Assembly (NCBI GenBank): GCA_039934455.1
Contig: JBDTMF010000185.1
Location: 1-8,471 of the forward strand
Reading direction: 5' to 3'
DNA length: 8,471 nucleotides
Source: DASQFQ01 sp039934455
GTDB taxonomy: Bacteria; Actinomycetota; Thermoleophilia; Solirubrobacterales; Solirubrobacteraceae
Numbering within the stretch: position 1 is the first letter of the stretch; each line of letters begins with the position of its first letter. Position numbers and translations under genes: made by a program. Below the pieces are notes generated by a model, which worked only from the letters and a program-made list of their open reading frames with translations, ran no database searches and was not told the DNA's origin. Shown piece by piece: positions 1 through 6,639 of this stretch.

Positions 1-43
1 CCTCCAGTCCCCAGGTCATCGGACTGACGAAGTCCGCCGGGGG

Positions 44-58
44 CGTAGGCGAGTACGG
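44..58 (+). promoter_or_regulatory. CGTAGG-C-GAGTACGG element, copy 1
   Basis: The sequence CGTAGGCGAGTACGG is nearly identical to CGTAGGGAGTACG at 1451-1463, differing by one inserted base over the shared 12. The second copy lies just upstream of a gene start, which suggests a regulatory or promoter element. Here no gene start follows closely on the plus strand. Its function is unknown and the match could be chance. Confidence 0.25.
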
Positions 59-334
59 ATGCGCCGGGCCGGCACAACGCGCACCGCCGCTTCGCGCGCG
101 ATGAGCGGCAGCGTGTCGGCTGTCGAGCTTTCTGAGATCAGCGGCGCAGCAGGGTGTGGACTGTTACGACTGCGGTCGCCCACGGCTGGGACCGACCACG
201 ATCGGAGCGACGAAAGGCAGTACTTGTCCGTCCTGTGAGCTCGGGAAGCCCCCGATGGCGCCGCGCCGGACGCGACGTACGCTGCTCGACGTTGCCGGCA
301 CCAGCCGGCATCGCGAGCCGCTCGTAGGGGCAAG

Positions 335-340
335 AAGGGA
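335..340 (+). promoter_or_regulatory. Ribosome binding site of the CPBP protease gene
   Basis: AAGGGA lies 6 bases before the ATG at 347 and fits a Shine-Dalgarno site. It fixes the start of the CPBP gene. Confidence 0.6.
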
Positions 341-346
341 TCCGTC

Positions 347-1234
347 ATGCCATTGACCGCATATGCCATCCGCCACCCCTTGAGGTCGTACTTCGTCCTC
401 GCGTTCGCGTTCTCGTGGGTGTTCTGGTCGGTACCGGCGCTGGGCTACCGCGATGGAGTGGGCCTGGCGTTCTTCGTCCTCGGTGGATTCGGGCCCTTGG
501 TCGCGGCGGCGACGATGACGCACATCCTGGGGGACTCCGTGAGGAGCTGGTTTAGCGGGCTCTTCCATTGGCGGGTGGCGCTCCGGTGGTATCTCTTCGC
601 GATCGGCGTCCCGATCGCGCTCGCGGTTCTCGTCACGGCCGAGTTCGCGCTGTTCGGCAACGCGCTCGACTGGTCGCTCCTCGATAACCGCCTCATCGCG
701 TTCCTGCCCTCGCTGCTCCTGACCGCCCTGTTCTTCGGCGGCAACGAGGAGCCGGGCTGGCGGGGCTTTGCCCTGCCGCGTCTTCAGGATCGATTCTCGC
801 CCGTGCGGTCCACGCTGGTGCTCGGCCTGCTCTGGGCGCCCTGGCACCTGCCCATCCTGTTCGCCACCGACGACGCCAGCCACGGCCTGGGCACCGGCGG
901 CGTGGTCGTGCTCGCCGCGCTCACGCTGCTCAGCATCGTCGGGTACGCCTTCGCCTACACGTACCTGATCAACAAGACCGGCAGCGTGCTGCTGTGCATC
1001 CTTCTGCACGCCTGCTTCAACGTCGCGATGGCCTCGGCCGCACTGCGCGCCGAGCAGGCTCTGCAACGCTGGGAGTACATCCTCGTGCTCGGTCTCAGCG
1101 CCGTGACCATCTGGGCCGCGGTCGGGCTGCTGATCAAGCTCACCGGCGGGCGGCTCGGCCGTGACGACGCGCCGTCGCACCCCGAGGCCAACCGACCGGC
1201 GCGCCGCGCCGAGCCGGAATTGGCGCACGCGTGA
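347..1234 (+). CDS. CPBP family intramembrane metalloprotease (CAAX/Abi type)
   Basis: This 295-residue integral membrane protein carries the three signature motifs of the CPBP (Rce1-like, type II CAAX prenyl protease/Abi) family. Motif 1 is EEPGWRG, with the Glu pair at 134-135 and Arg139. Motif 2 is WAPWH with His167. Motif 3 is HACFN with His221 and Asn225. In this family these residues form the active site in the membrane. Hydrophobic segments lie near residues 14-32, 38-58, 82-103, 116-130, 155-172, 184-206, 213-230 and 243-265, so about eight membrane spans. The last 30 residues are a charged cytosolic tail. The ATG is set by AAGGGA 6 bases upstream. Bacterial members have roles in bacteriocin self-immunity, peptide maturation or envelope stress, and the substrate cannot be inferred here. 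It stands apart from the downstream operon by about 250 bases and probably has its own transcript. Confidence in the family is high. Confidence 0.93.
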   Translation: MPLTAYAIRHPLRSYFVLAFAFSWVFWSVPALGYRDGVGLAFFVLGGFGPLVAAATMTHILGDSVRSWFSGLFHWRVALRWYLFAIGVPIALAVLVTAEFALFGNALDWSLLDNRLIAFLPSLLLTALFFGGNEEPGWRGFALPRLQDRFSPVRSTLVLGLLWAPWHLPILFATDDASHGLGTGGVVVLAALTLLSIVGYAFAYTYLINKTGSVLLCILLHACFNVAMASAALRAEQALQRWEYILVLGLSAVTIWAAVGLLIKLTGGRLGRDDAPSHPEANRPARRAEPELAHA

Positions 1235-1299
1235 CCGGGGTTCTGGCCCACCTCGGCCGGCAGTCGTGTGCCCGGCGGATTGTTGCGTACGAACCGCCG

Positions 1300-1314
1300 C
1301 GCCGCTGAGCGGTG
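1300..1314 (+). terminator. Possible hairpin after the CPBP gene
   Basis: CCGCT at 1302-1306 and AGCGG at 1308-1312 pair perfectly around one base, extended by a G-T and a C-G pair. The very tight loop would have to open somewhat, and no T-run follows. A second inverted repeat (GGACC-TG-GGTCC, 1328-1339) lies just beyond. The position 65 bases after the stop suits a terminator, but such short dyads are common in GC-rich DNA. Confidence 0.2.
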
Positions 1315-1402
1315 GCGGTACTGGCTTGGACCTGGGTCCGGCCCTACATCCTGGCCGTCGCGGCACCGGCCGTGACGTTGAATGCTGCGCGGCATCAAAG
1401 AC

Positions 1403-1419
1403 CGCCCCTAACCGGGGCG
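1403..1419. repeat. Inverted repeat CGCCCC-N5-GGGGCG
   Basis: There is a perfect 6-base stem with a 5-base loop (TAACC), located in the gap between the CPBP gene and the next gene. It could be a weak terminator or an operator dyad ahead of the downstream promoter. There is no T-run. Confidence 0.25.
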
Positions 1420-1450
1420 AGTGGGCGGCGCGCGTCTTCCGTCCGTCCCC

Positions 1451-1466
1451 CGTAGGGAGTACGAGG
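1451..1466 (+). promoter_or_regulatory. CGTAGG-GAGTACG element, copy 2
   Basis: CGTAGGGAGTACGAGG lies 20 bases before the ATG at 1487 and matches the element at 44-58 apart from one base of insertion. GTACG recurs 12 bases further on (1459 and 1471), giving a short direct repeat next to the putative -10 box. It is a candidate activator or sigma-factor site for the operon starting at 1487. Confidence 0.3.
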
Positions 1467-1471
1467 CCGCG

Positions 1472-1477
1472 TACGGT
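1472..1477 (+). promoter_or_regulatory. Candidate -10 box TACGGT, 9 bases before ATG
   Basis: TACGGT fits the TANNNT -10 consensus of actinobacterial promoters and lies exactly 9 bases before the ATG at 1487. The same hexamer at the same spacing precedes the gene starting at 6624 on the minus strand, and TACGCT at the same spacing precedes the gene at 6930. No clear -35 is seen. It would yield a leader of only a few bases. Confidence 0.4.
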
Positions 1478-1486
1478 GAAGCACGG

Positions 1487-1900
1487 ATGGCCGGTGCACG
1501 CAAGCCGCATACGCTCGCACCGATGACCTCGATCCGCGACATTCCGACTACCGGCAGAGACCGAACGCAGCCGGGCTGCGTAGTGCGGCCGCGGCCTGCG
1601 CGCCGTCCCCTCCTTGCTGTGCTCCGGCTGCTCGGGGCCGTTGCGTCGCTGCTTCTCGTCTTGGTGTTCGCGTCGCCTGCGGCCGCGGCTGCTCCGATCA
1701 ACATGATCGTCCTCCTCGCCACCATGCTGCTGGTCACCGCCGTGTTGCGCCTCGCCAGGCTGGTACGACGCTCTCCCGAGTCCCCACAGGAGGAGCCGGT
1801 GTCCGACACGGTGCCGGCCGAGACCGCCCCGACACCCGCGTTGATCACCCGAATGACCCGATGGCACGCCGCCGGCCCCGATCAGAGGACATCGCCATGA
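1487..1900 (+). CDS. Small membrane protein with two hydrophobic segments, unknown function
   Basis: I do not recognise a family. From the chosen ATG the protein has 137 residues: a basic, Arg/Pro-rich N-terminus (1-41), a hydrophobic segment at about 42-64 ending in an Ala-rich stretch, a second one at about 70-91, then an acidic/proline-rich and finally polar tail. The first segment could be a signal anchor or, with its AxA-like end, a signal peptide. The frame is open from a GTG at 1421, but 1487 is preferred because TACGGT lies 9 bases ahead and the CGTAGG-GAGTACG element would otherwise be inside the gene. An ATG at 1523 is also possible. The stop overlaps the next start as ATGA (1897-1900), so the two are probably translated together and may work as a membrane pair. 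Moderately confident that it is a real gene. Confidence 0.6.
   Translation: MAGARKPHTLAPMTSIRDIPTTGRDRTQPGCVVRPRPARRPLLAVLRLLGAVASLLLVLVFASPAAAAAPINMIVLLATMLLVTAVLRLARLVRRSPESPQEEPVSDTVPAETAPTPALITRMTRWHAAGPDQRTSP
1884..1889 (+). promoter_or_regulatory. Ribosome binding site deciding the start at 1897
   Basis: AGAGGA lies 7 bases before the ATG at 1897. This favours 1897 over the in-frame ATG at 1861, which has no such site and would overlap the previous gene by 40 bases. Confidence 0.55.
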
Positions 1901-2478
1901 CAACGACCGCAGCCTCCCACGACGCTCTGCTCGCACCGGCTCCACACGACGCGCGCAAGCGTCGCGTTCCGCTCGGCTACTGGCTCGCTGCCGCGATCGC
2001 GATCGTCGCGCTCATCGCAGCCGGCGGCTGGGCCGCCGCTCGCACCTTCGACGTCATCAGCTCGCCTGACGACTTCGCGCGAGTGTCGCTGCCCGGCGCC
2101 ACGACCATCCCCCTCACCGCATCCGGCAAGCTGGTCATCTACTACGAAGGGACCGGGGAGCCGTCGCTGGACCGGCTTGACGTTCGCGTTCTCGACCCCT
2201 CAGGTCGACGGGTTGCTGTGACGGCCTATCGAGGCGACCTACGTTATGACCGCGCCGGTCTGGTCGCCAAGGCCGTCGGCAGCTTCGACACCGGCACAGC
2301 CGGGCGCTACACCGTATCCGCCGGGGCGCCGGCCGAAGCCAGTGCCAAGCTCGCGGTGGGCGAGGACCTCGGTGGCGCGATGAAGGACACTCTCCTCTGG
2401 GCGGGACTCATCATGGGCGCGGGCGCCATCGCCGCCGCGGCGATCGCACTGCGGACACACCGCCGTAAGCGAGCGTGA
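1897..2478 (+). CDS. Bitopic membrane protein with an extracytoplasmic beta-rich domain
   Basis: This 193-residue protein belongs to no family I can name with certainty. A basic N-terminus (KRR at 21-23) precedes a membrane helix at about 27-48. A polar domain of about 115 residues follows, with alternating hydrophobic strands such as KLVIYYEG (78-85), LDVRVLDPSG (94-103) and a final GRYTVSAG (136-143). A second membrane helix lies at about 166-186, and the protein ends in a basic tail. Both termini should be inside and the middle domain outside. The pattern (a phrase like G-F-D-T-G-x-x-G-R-Y-x-V near the end) recalls small beta-sandwich envelope domains in actinobacteria. The start at 1897 is fixed by AGAGGA 7 bases upstream and by the ATGA overlap with the previous gene. 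A role as an envelope sensor or scaffold for the operon is only a guess. Confidence 0.75.
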   Translation: MTTTAASHDALLAPAPHDARKRRVPLGYWLAAAIAIVALIAAGGWAAARTFDVISSPDDFARVSLPGATTIPLTASGKLVIYYEGTGEPSLDRLDVRVLDPSGRRVAVTAYRGDLRYDRAGLVAKAVGSFDTGTAGRYTVSAGAPAEASAKLAVGEDLGGAMKDTLLWAGLIMGAGAIAAAAIALRTHRRKRA

Positions 2479-2566
2479 TCGCCATGGGCAACGATTCGCG
2501 TCGCGCAGTGCAGACCGCCTGGTTGTCGACGGGCGGAGGGCCACAACGAAGCCGGCTCCGCGACCC

Positions 2567-2572
2567 AGGAGA
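2567..2572 (+). promoter_or_regulatory. Ribosome binding site deciding the start at 2580
   Basis: AGGAGA lies 7 bases before the ATG at 2580. It supports that start over the GTG at 2475, which would give a 4-base overlap with the previous gene but adds 35 residues unlike the usual basic membrane-like N-terminus of this family. Confidence 0.6.
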
Positions 2573-2579
2573 CCGTCGC

Positions 2580-3347
2580 ATGCGCACTACCGCGCGCCGG
2601 AAGTGGGTGGGTGCCGGCGCCGCGGGCGCTCTCGCGGTCTACGCAGCGGTCCTGCGTCCCCATATCCAGTGGCTCGGTACGAGCGACGAGGAGCGCACGG
2701 CGACCTATCCCGGAGATGACCTCATCCCCGGCGGCCGTCGGTATGGCGCGATGGCGACCACCATCGCGGCGCCGCCGGAGCGCGTCTGGCCGTGGCTGGT
2801 GCAGATGGGCTGCGACCGCGCCGGGTTCTACAGCTTCGACCGCCTCGACAACGGCGGCCGACCGAGCGCCAACCGCATCTACCCGCACTGGCAGAACCTG
2901 CAAGAGGGCGACCGCATCGCTTCGACCCCCGACGCCAGCCGCTGGTTCGACGTCGCGCTCTTGGTCCCCGAACGGGCGCTCGTGCTGCGGGCCTCGGTAA
3001 CCGTCCCAGCGGCGCGCAACTTCGACCCCGCGGACGGACTGCCGCGCGCGTACAGCGACAGCACATGGGGCTTCTTCCTACGGCCGACCGTCGACGGGCA
3101 CACGCGGCTGGTCGTGACCGGCAAGGCGCGCGGGAAACCGCACGCGCCCATCGCGGTCGCCAACTGGCTGTTCTGGGACCCGGCGCACTGGATCATGCAG
3201 CTCAAGCAGTTCGCCGGCCTCCGCCGCCGCGCCAAGTCAGTTCCCAACCGCCCTGCCGCCGCGGCGGCGACTGAGGGCGCCGCCGCGAGCGGCGCCAGCC
3301 TGTCGGGTGCGAGCGCTCCTGACAGCGAAGCGGTGCCCGCCGTATGA
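2580..3347 (+). CDS. SRPBCC-fold protein with N-terminal membrane segment
   Basis: The protein has 255 residues. A basic start is followed by a weakly hydrophobic segment (9-24), then the LGTSDEER and PGDDLIP motifs (32-50) that precede the START/SRPBCC domain in many actinobacterial proteins of this type. The domain spans about 56-212: ATTIAAPPERVWPWLVQMG (59-77) is its typical first strand and helix, AGFYSFDRLDN (81-91) follows, and WGFFLRP plus TRLVVTGKA are late strands. SRPBCC proteins bind hydrophobic ligands in a deep cavity, and the ligand here is unknown. The last 35 residues are an Ala/Ser/Gly-rich, probably disordered tail that the family usually lacks. The stop overlaps the next start as ATGA (3344-3347), so it is coupled to the Ddn-like reductase. 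A ligand-binding partner for an F420-dependent reductase is an attractive but unproven idea. The GTG at 2475 is an alternative start. Confidence 0.88.
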   Translation: MRTTARRKWVGAGAAGALAVYAAVLRPHIQWLGTSDEERTATYPGDDLIPGGRRYGAMATTIAAPPERVWPWLVQMGCDRAGFYSFDRLDNGGRPSANRIYPHWQNLQEGDRIASTPDASRWFDVALLVPERALVLRASVTVPAARNFDPADGLPRAYSDSTWGFFLRPTVDGHTRLVVTGKARGKPHAPIAVANWLFWDPAHWIMQLKQFAGLRRRAKSVPNRPAAAAATEGAAASGASLSGASAPDSEAVPAV

Positions 3348-3787
3348 CACGCCGCATGACGCGACTGCACGCTTGGGTGTATCGGCGCTGGGGCGGACGG
3401 GTCCTCGGGCGCATGGGCGGTCAGCCCGTCCTTCTGCTGCAGACCACCGGGCGCCGCTCCTGGCGGACCCGCACCACGCCGGTGCAGTACCTGGCCGACG
3501 GCGACACGTTCGTCGTCGTGGCCTCCAACGCCGGCGCCGCGCGCCCCCCGGCCTGGTATCTGAACCTGCGCGCCAACCCGCACGCCCGAGTCCAGGTCGC
3601 TGCACGCAGCTTCGACGTCCGGGCGCAGGAGGCGGCCGGTCAAGAACGCGCGGTGCTGTGGCAACGGCTGACGGCCGCCAACCGCTACCTGGAGCGTGCC
3701 GCGCGCACGGCCAGACGCGACCTGCCCCTCATGGCCCTCGTTCCTTCGACGCCGACGACGCCGCGGCCAGCCGCCGACCGATCGTGA
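3344..3787 (+). CDS. Nitroreductase-family deazaflavin (F420)-dependent oxidoreductase, Ddn-like
   Basis: This 147-residue protein has the split-barrel fold pattern of the F420H2-dependent quinone/nitro reductases related to mycobacterial Ddn. The core runs from GGQPVLLLQTTGRRSWRTR (25-43), where the T-T-G-R-R-S and T-R-T-T-P segment is the usual cofactor phosphate-binding region, through VQYLADGDTFVVVASNAG (47-64) to PPAWYLNLRANPHARVQV (68-85). All are hallmark stretches of the family. Members transfer hydride from reduced F420 to quinones or other hydrophobic acceptors, often near the membrane. Its ATG overlaps the SRPBCC stop (ATGA) and lacks a strong ribosome binding site, consistent with translational coupling. 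The C-terminus after about 130 is proline-rich and divergent. The next frame starts within its stop codon (GTGA). Family confidence is high and the substrate is unknown. Confidence 0.9.
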   Translation: MTRRMTRLHAWVYRRWGGRVLGRMGGQPVLLLQTTGRRSWRTRTTPVQYLADGDTFVVVASNAGAARPPAWYLNLRANPHARVQVAARSFDVRAQEAAGQERAVLWQRLTAANRYLERAARTARRDLPLMALVPSTPTTPRPAADRS

Positions 3788-3954
3788 CGACCGCCCCTGT
3801 CCCTGCGCGCCGTTTCACCTCGGACCTGCTCGCGGGTGTCGATGAGCCCGTCCGCCGCTACTTCAGCCACGCCGTCCACCCTTGGCCCCCGGGGGCGCTA
3901 CGTCGTCCTCGACAAGAAGTTCGGCGCCCCCACGACTCAGGCGTTGATGAGTGA
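3784..3954 (+). pseudogene. Truncated gene start, resembling a DUF6544-type N-terminus
   Basis: A GTG overlapping the stop of the reductase gene (GTGA, 3784-3787) opens a 56-codon frame. Its first 31 residues look like a genuine protein start, with FTSDLLAGVDEPVRRYFSHAV (residues 11-31) resembling the opening of DUF6544-type proteins, where a phrase like L-P-E-P-x-R-R-Y-x-x-H-A is typical. After that the frame becomes Pro/Arg-rich with no family likeness and ends at a TGA that lies inside the 3' end of the convergent gene. Full-length members are several times longer, so the gene has most likely lost its 3' part by deletion near 3880. The family assignment is from memory of a short motif and is tentative, but the operon-style start supports that a real gene once stood here. 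Confidence 0.45.
3891..3931. terminator. Candidate bidirectional terminator between convergent genes
   Basis: GGGGGCGC (3891-3898) and GCGCCCCC (3924-3931) form a perfect 8-base inverted repeat around 25 bases. The loop itself contains GTCG-TCCT-CGAC (3902-3913). It ends 6 bases before the stop codon of the minus-strand acetyltransferase gene and lies after the breakpoint of the plus-strand fragment. There is no T-run, so this is a structural guess. CCCCC directly before 3891 could compete by pairing with the same GGGGG. Confidence 0.35.
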
Positions 3955-6624
3955 GGGGAACGGCGCGGCAGGGCCCGGGGCGTCGACCCGGACGCGAGCG
4001 TTGATGACGAGTGCGCCTTCGGGTGTCGCGATGACCGGATTGAGGTCGAGTTCTACGACGGCTGGGTGCGCGGCGACGAGCGCAGCGACGCGCATGACGT
4101 GGTCGCGCACGGAGTCGAGGTCGGCTCGCGGGCGGCCGCGGTAGCCGTCGAGCAACGGGAATGTCCGCAGCGCGTGCAGCATGCTGTCGGCTTCGCGCGG
4201 GCCGAGCGGCGCGAGCCTGACCTGGACGTCGCCCAGCAGTTCGACGGCGACCCCGCCGGCGCCGCAGGCGACGAGCGGGCCGAAGGCTGGGTCGCCGACG
4301 GCGCCGATGATCAACTCCGGTCCCTCCGGGGCCATCAGCTGGACTCGGAAGCCTTCGATCGGCGTCCCGGCCGCCTCGAGCTGCCGGGCCATCGCGTCGG
4401 CGGCGCGGCGCACCGCCGTCGACCCGGCCAGCCCGAGGCGAACCGCTCCCGCGTCGCTCTTATGAAAGAGGCCGGGCGCCACCGCCTTGAGCGCGACAGG
4501 CTCGCCGAGCTCTGCGGCGGCGCGACCCGCGGCTTGCGCGGAGCCGGCGAACCGGCTCGCCACCACGGGGATGCCCCAGCAGCGAAGCAGGCGCTCAACG
4601 TCCTGCGGCTCCAGCCAGCCTCCGCCACGCCCCAGGCCCGCGGCGACGATCGTCGCCGCCCTCGCCGGGTCGGCGTCGGCCGGCTCGAACGGCGGGTCAG
4701 GCGGCGCCGCCCGGCGACGCGCGTGGCGGACCGCGTGGGCCAGCGCCCGTACCGCCTCCTCGGGTGTGGTGAAGCGCGGGACGGCACCTGTGTCGGCGGG
4801 CGCGGGCGCATCAGCGCCGAGCCAGACGGCGAGTACGGGCCGGTCGGCGCCCTCCGCCGCGGCGGCGATGCCGCGGGCGACCTCGGCCGCGCGCGCGGCC
4901 AGCGGGCGTACGAAGATCGTCACGACCGCGTCGACGGCGTCGTCGGCGAGCAGGATGCGCAGCGATCGTTCGTACTGTTTGGCGCTCGCCGCCGCGGTCA
5001 TGTCCACCGGGTTCGCGGTCGAGGCCTCGGCCGGCAGCCCTTCGCGGAGCTGTTTCCGCGTGCCCTCGGAGAGCGGCTGGACGTGCAGTCCCGCCGCCTC
5101 GCAGGCGTCCGCGCAGAGGATCCCCAGCCCGCCGGTGTTGGTGAGTACCGCGACGTGGTCGCCGCGCGGGAGCGGCTGGCGCGCGAGCAGCCCCGCGACG
5201 TCGAACATCTCCCCCGCCGTCTCGGCCCGCAGCACACCGGCGTGCGCGAACAGTGCGTCGACGGTCACGTCCGCCGCCGCCAGCAGCGCGCCGGTGCGCG
5301 ACGACGGCGCGCGCCGGCCGGCAGTCCGAGCGCTCTTGACCGCCACGATCGGCTTGGTCGTGGTGACCCGCCGCGCCACCCGCCCGAACCTGCGCGGGTT
5401 CCCGAACGACTCCAGATAGAGCAGCATGACCGCGGTGTCGGGATCCTGCTCCCAGTACTCGAGGAAGTCGTTGACGGAGAGGTCGGCTTTGTTGCCCATC
5501 GAGACGAACGACGAGAACCCGATGCCGCGCGCTGCCGCTGCGTGGATCGCCGCGATCCCGAACCCGCCGCTCTGCGTGGCGAAGCCGATGTCGCCGGGCG
5601 TGGGCGCGTCGGGTGCGACCGTCGCGTTGAGGGCGATCTCGGGACGCGGACTCGCCACGCCGAGGCAGTCGGGGCCCACCATCCGTATGCCCGCGCCCCG
5701 GCAGACAGCGAGCAGCTCGTCCTGGCGCGCCCGCCCCGCGGGACCGACCTCCGCGAAGCCCGCCGTCAGGACCACAAGGGCGCGCACACCCTTCGCGGCG
5801 CAGGCTCGCGCGGCGACCAGGACCGCACTCGCCGGCAGGGCGATAACGGCGAGCTCGACCTCGCCCTCGATGTCGGCGATCGTCGGGATCGTCGGCTGCC
5901 CCGCCACCTCTCCGCCGCGTCCGTTGACGAGGTGCAGCGGCCCCGAGAACCCCGCGGCAAGCAGGTTGCGCACGACCTCCCCGCCCACGGTCCCGGGCTG
6001 CCAGGACGCCCCGATCACCGCGACCGAAGTCGGGCGCAGAACGTGCCCCACGCAGGCGACGTCGGCCTCGCGCTGGCGCTCCTCAAAGCGCCGCCGCGCA
6101 GCCCGCGACAGCGACGTCGGGAACTCGATCTCGATCGCGCCCTCAGACCGGCGGGCAGAGACCAGGAACCCCGATTCGTGGAACACCCCGAGCATCCGGT
6201 GATTGCCCGACAGGACGGTCGCGGTGAACGTCTCGATCCCCGCCGCCGACGCGGCATGGGCGAGATGCGCGAGCAGCACGGTGGCGATCCCGTGGCCGTG
6301 CCAGGCATCGGCCACCGCGAAGGCGACCTCCGCCCGCCGGTCGGGCTCGCGCATGTAGGTGCCATGACCGACGACCGTGGTCCCTCGCAGCGCGATCAGG
6401 GCGAGCCCATCGTCGGGAGCCGCGGCGCTGCGCGCGGCCGCGTCGAGGTTGATGCCGGCGCTGAAGAAGCGAAACCATCGCGACCGCTCCGACAACGACT
6501 CGAGGAAGGCGCGCAACCTCGCCACGTCCTCGATCGTCGAGGGCCGCACGTGCATCGTGGAGCCGTCACGGAGCACGATGTCGGTCTCAGCGACAACCTG
6601 GACGCTTGGGGCGGCGCTCGCCAT
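3937..6624 (-). CDS. GNAT / ADP-forming acyl-CoA synthetase fusion, Pat-type protein lysine acetyltransferase
   Basis: The protein has 895 residues. A GNAT domain (about 17-168) has the acetyl-CoA loop AWHGHGIA (107-114) and a likely catalytic Glu99. A CoA-binding Rossmann domain (about 195-290) begins SVAVIGAS. Succinyl-CoA-ligase-like domains follow (about 345-480 and 485-620), then an ATP-grasp domain (about 665-880) with ALK (711-713) and HKSDAGAVRLG (721-731). A GNAT at the N-terminus, rather than at the C-terminus as in E. coli/Salmonella Pat, is the arrangement known in Streptomyces Pat-type enzymes. Such proteins acylate lysines, notably of acyl-CoA synthetases. Position 443, in SSRTGALLAA where ADP-forming synthetases have the phosphorylated His (SHTGAL), is Arg (codon CGC), so ligase turnover is doubtful. 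Glu405 and His721 are kept. The ATG at 6624 is chosen because the GNAT domain starts just after it and TACGGT lies 9 bases ahead; the frame stays open upstream to 6930 without domain similarity. It is divergent from the GNAT-USP gene. A metabolic CoA ligase is less likely. Confidence 0.92.
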   Translation of the reverse strand: MASAAPSVQVVAETDIVLRDGSTMHVRPSTIEDVARLRAFLESLSERSRWFRFFSAGINLDAAARSAAAPDDGLALIALRGTTVVGHGTYMREPDRRAEVAFAVADAWHGHGIATVLLAHLAHAASAAGIETFTATVLSGNHRMLGVFHESGFLVSARRSEGAIEIEFPTSLSRAARRRFEERQREADVACVGHVLRPTSVAVIGASWQPGTVGGEVVRNLLAAGFSGPLHLVNGRGGEVAGQPTIPTIADIEGEVELAVIALPASAVLVAARACAAKGVRALVVLTAGFAEVGPAGRARQDELLAVCRGAGIRMVGPDCLGVASPRPEIALNATVAPDAPTPGDIGFATQSGGFGIAAIHAAAARGIGFSSFVSMGNKADLSVNDFLEYWEQDPDTAVMLLYLESFGNPRRFGRVARRVTTTKPIVAVKSARTAGRRAPSSRTGALLAAADVTVDALFAHAGVLRAETAGEMFDVAGLLARQPLPRGDHVAVLTNTGGLGILCADACEAAGLHVQPLSEGTRKQLREGLPAEASTANPVDMTAAASAKQYERSLRILLADDAVDAVVTIFVRPLAARAAEVARGIAAAAEGADRPVLAVWLGADAPAPADTGAVPRFTTPEEAVRALAHAVRHARRRAAPPDPPFEPADADPARAATIVAAGLGRGGGWLEPQDVERLLRCWGIPVVASRFAGSAQAAGRAAAELGEPVALKAVAPGLFHKSDAGAVRLGLAGSTAVRRAADAMARQLEAAGTPIEGFRVQLMAPEGPELIIGAVGDPAFGPLVACGAGGVAVELLGDVQVRLAPLGPREADSMLHALRTFPLLDGYRGRPRADLDSVRDHVMRVAALVAAHPAVVELDLNPVIATPEGALVINARVRVDAPGPAAPFPSLINA

Positions 6625-6633
6625 AGCTCCCAA

Positions 6634-6639
6634 ACCGTA
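6634..6639 (-). promoter_or_regulatory. Candidate -10 box TACGGT of the Pat-type gene
   Basis: On the minus strand TACGGT is followed by exactly 9 bases (TTGGGAGCT) and the ATG at 6624. It fits TANNNT. Transcription would start within a few bases of the ATG, so the transcript could be nearly leaderless. The GGGAG in the spacer is too close to the ATG for a normal ribosome binding site. Confidence 0.4.

Larger units (their letters stand above)
1..346. other. Leader region without a recognisable gene
   Basis: I recognise no protein family in any frame here. The stretch holds a CGTAGG-GAGTACG element near its left end (listed separately) and the ribosome binding site of the CPBP gene at its right end. 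A 66-codon frame with two CxxC pairs (156-356, GTG start) is present, but its third codon positions are less GC-biased than the surrounding genes, so I do not call it. Most likely this is a promoter region plus remnant or spacer sequence. Confidence 0.5.

Noticed and set aside
164..1945. Open frame of 593 codons on the minus strand
   Set aside because: It is antisense to the CPBP protease and the next gene, and its composition (Arg, Glu, Gln, Gly) fits an antisense shadow with no domain.
3836..4144. Plus-strand frame containing RYVVLDKKFGAPT over the convergent gene end
   Set aside because: Only about 13 residues look protein-like and they fall on the 8-base inverted repeat; the rest is antisense to the acetyltransferase gene.
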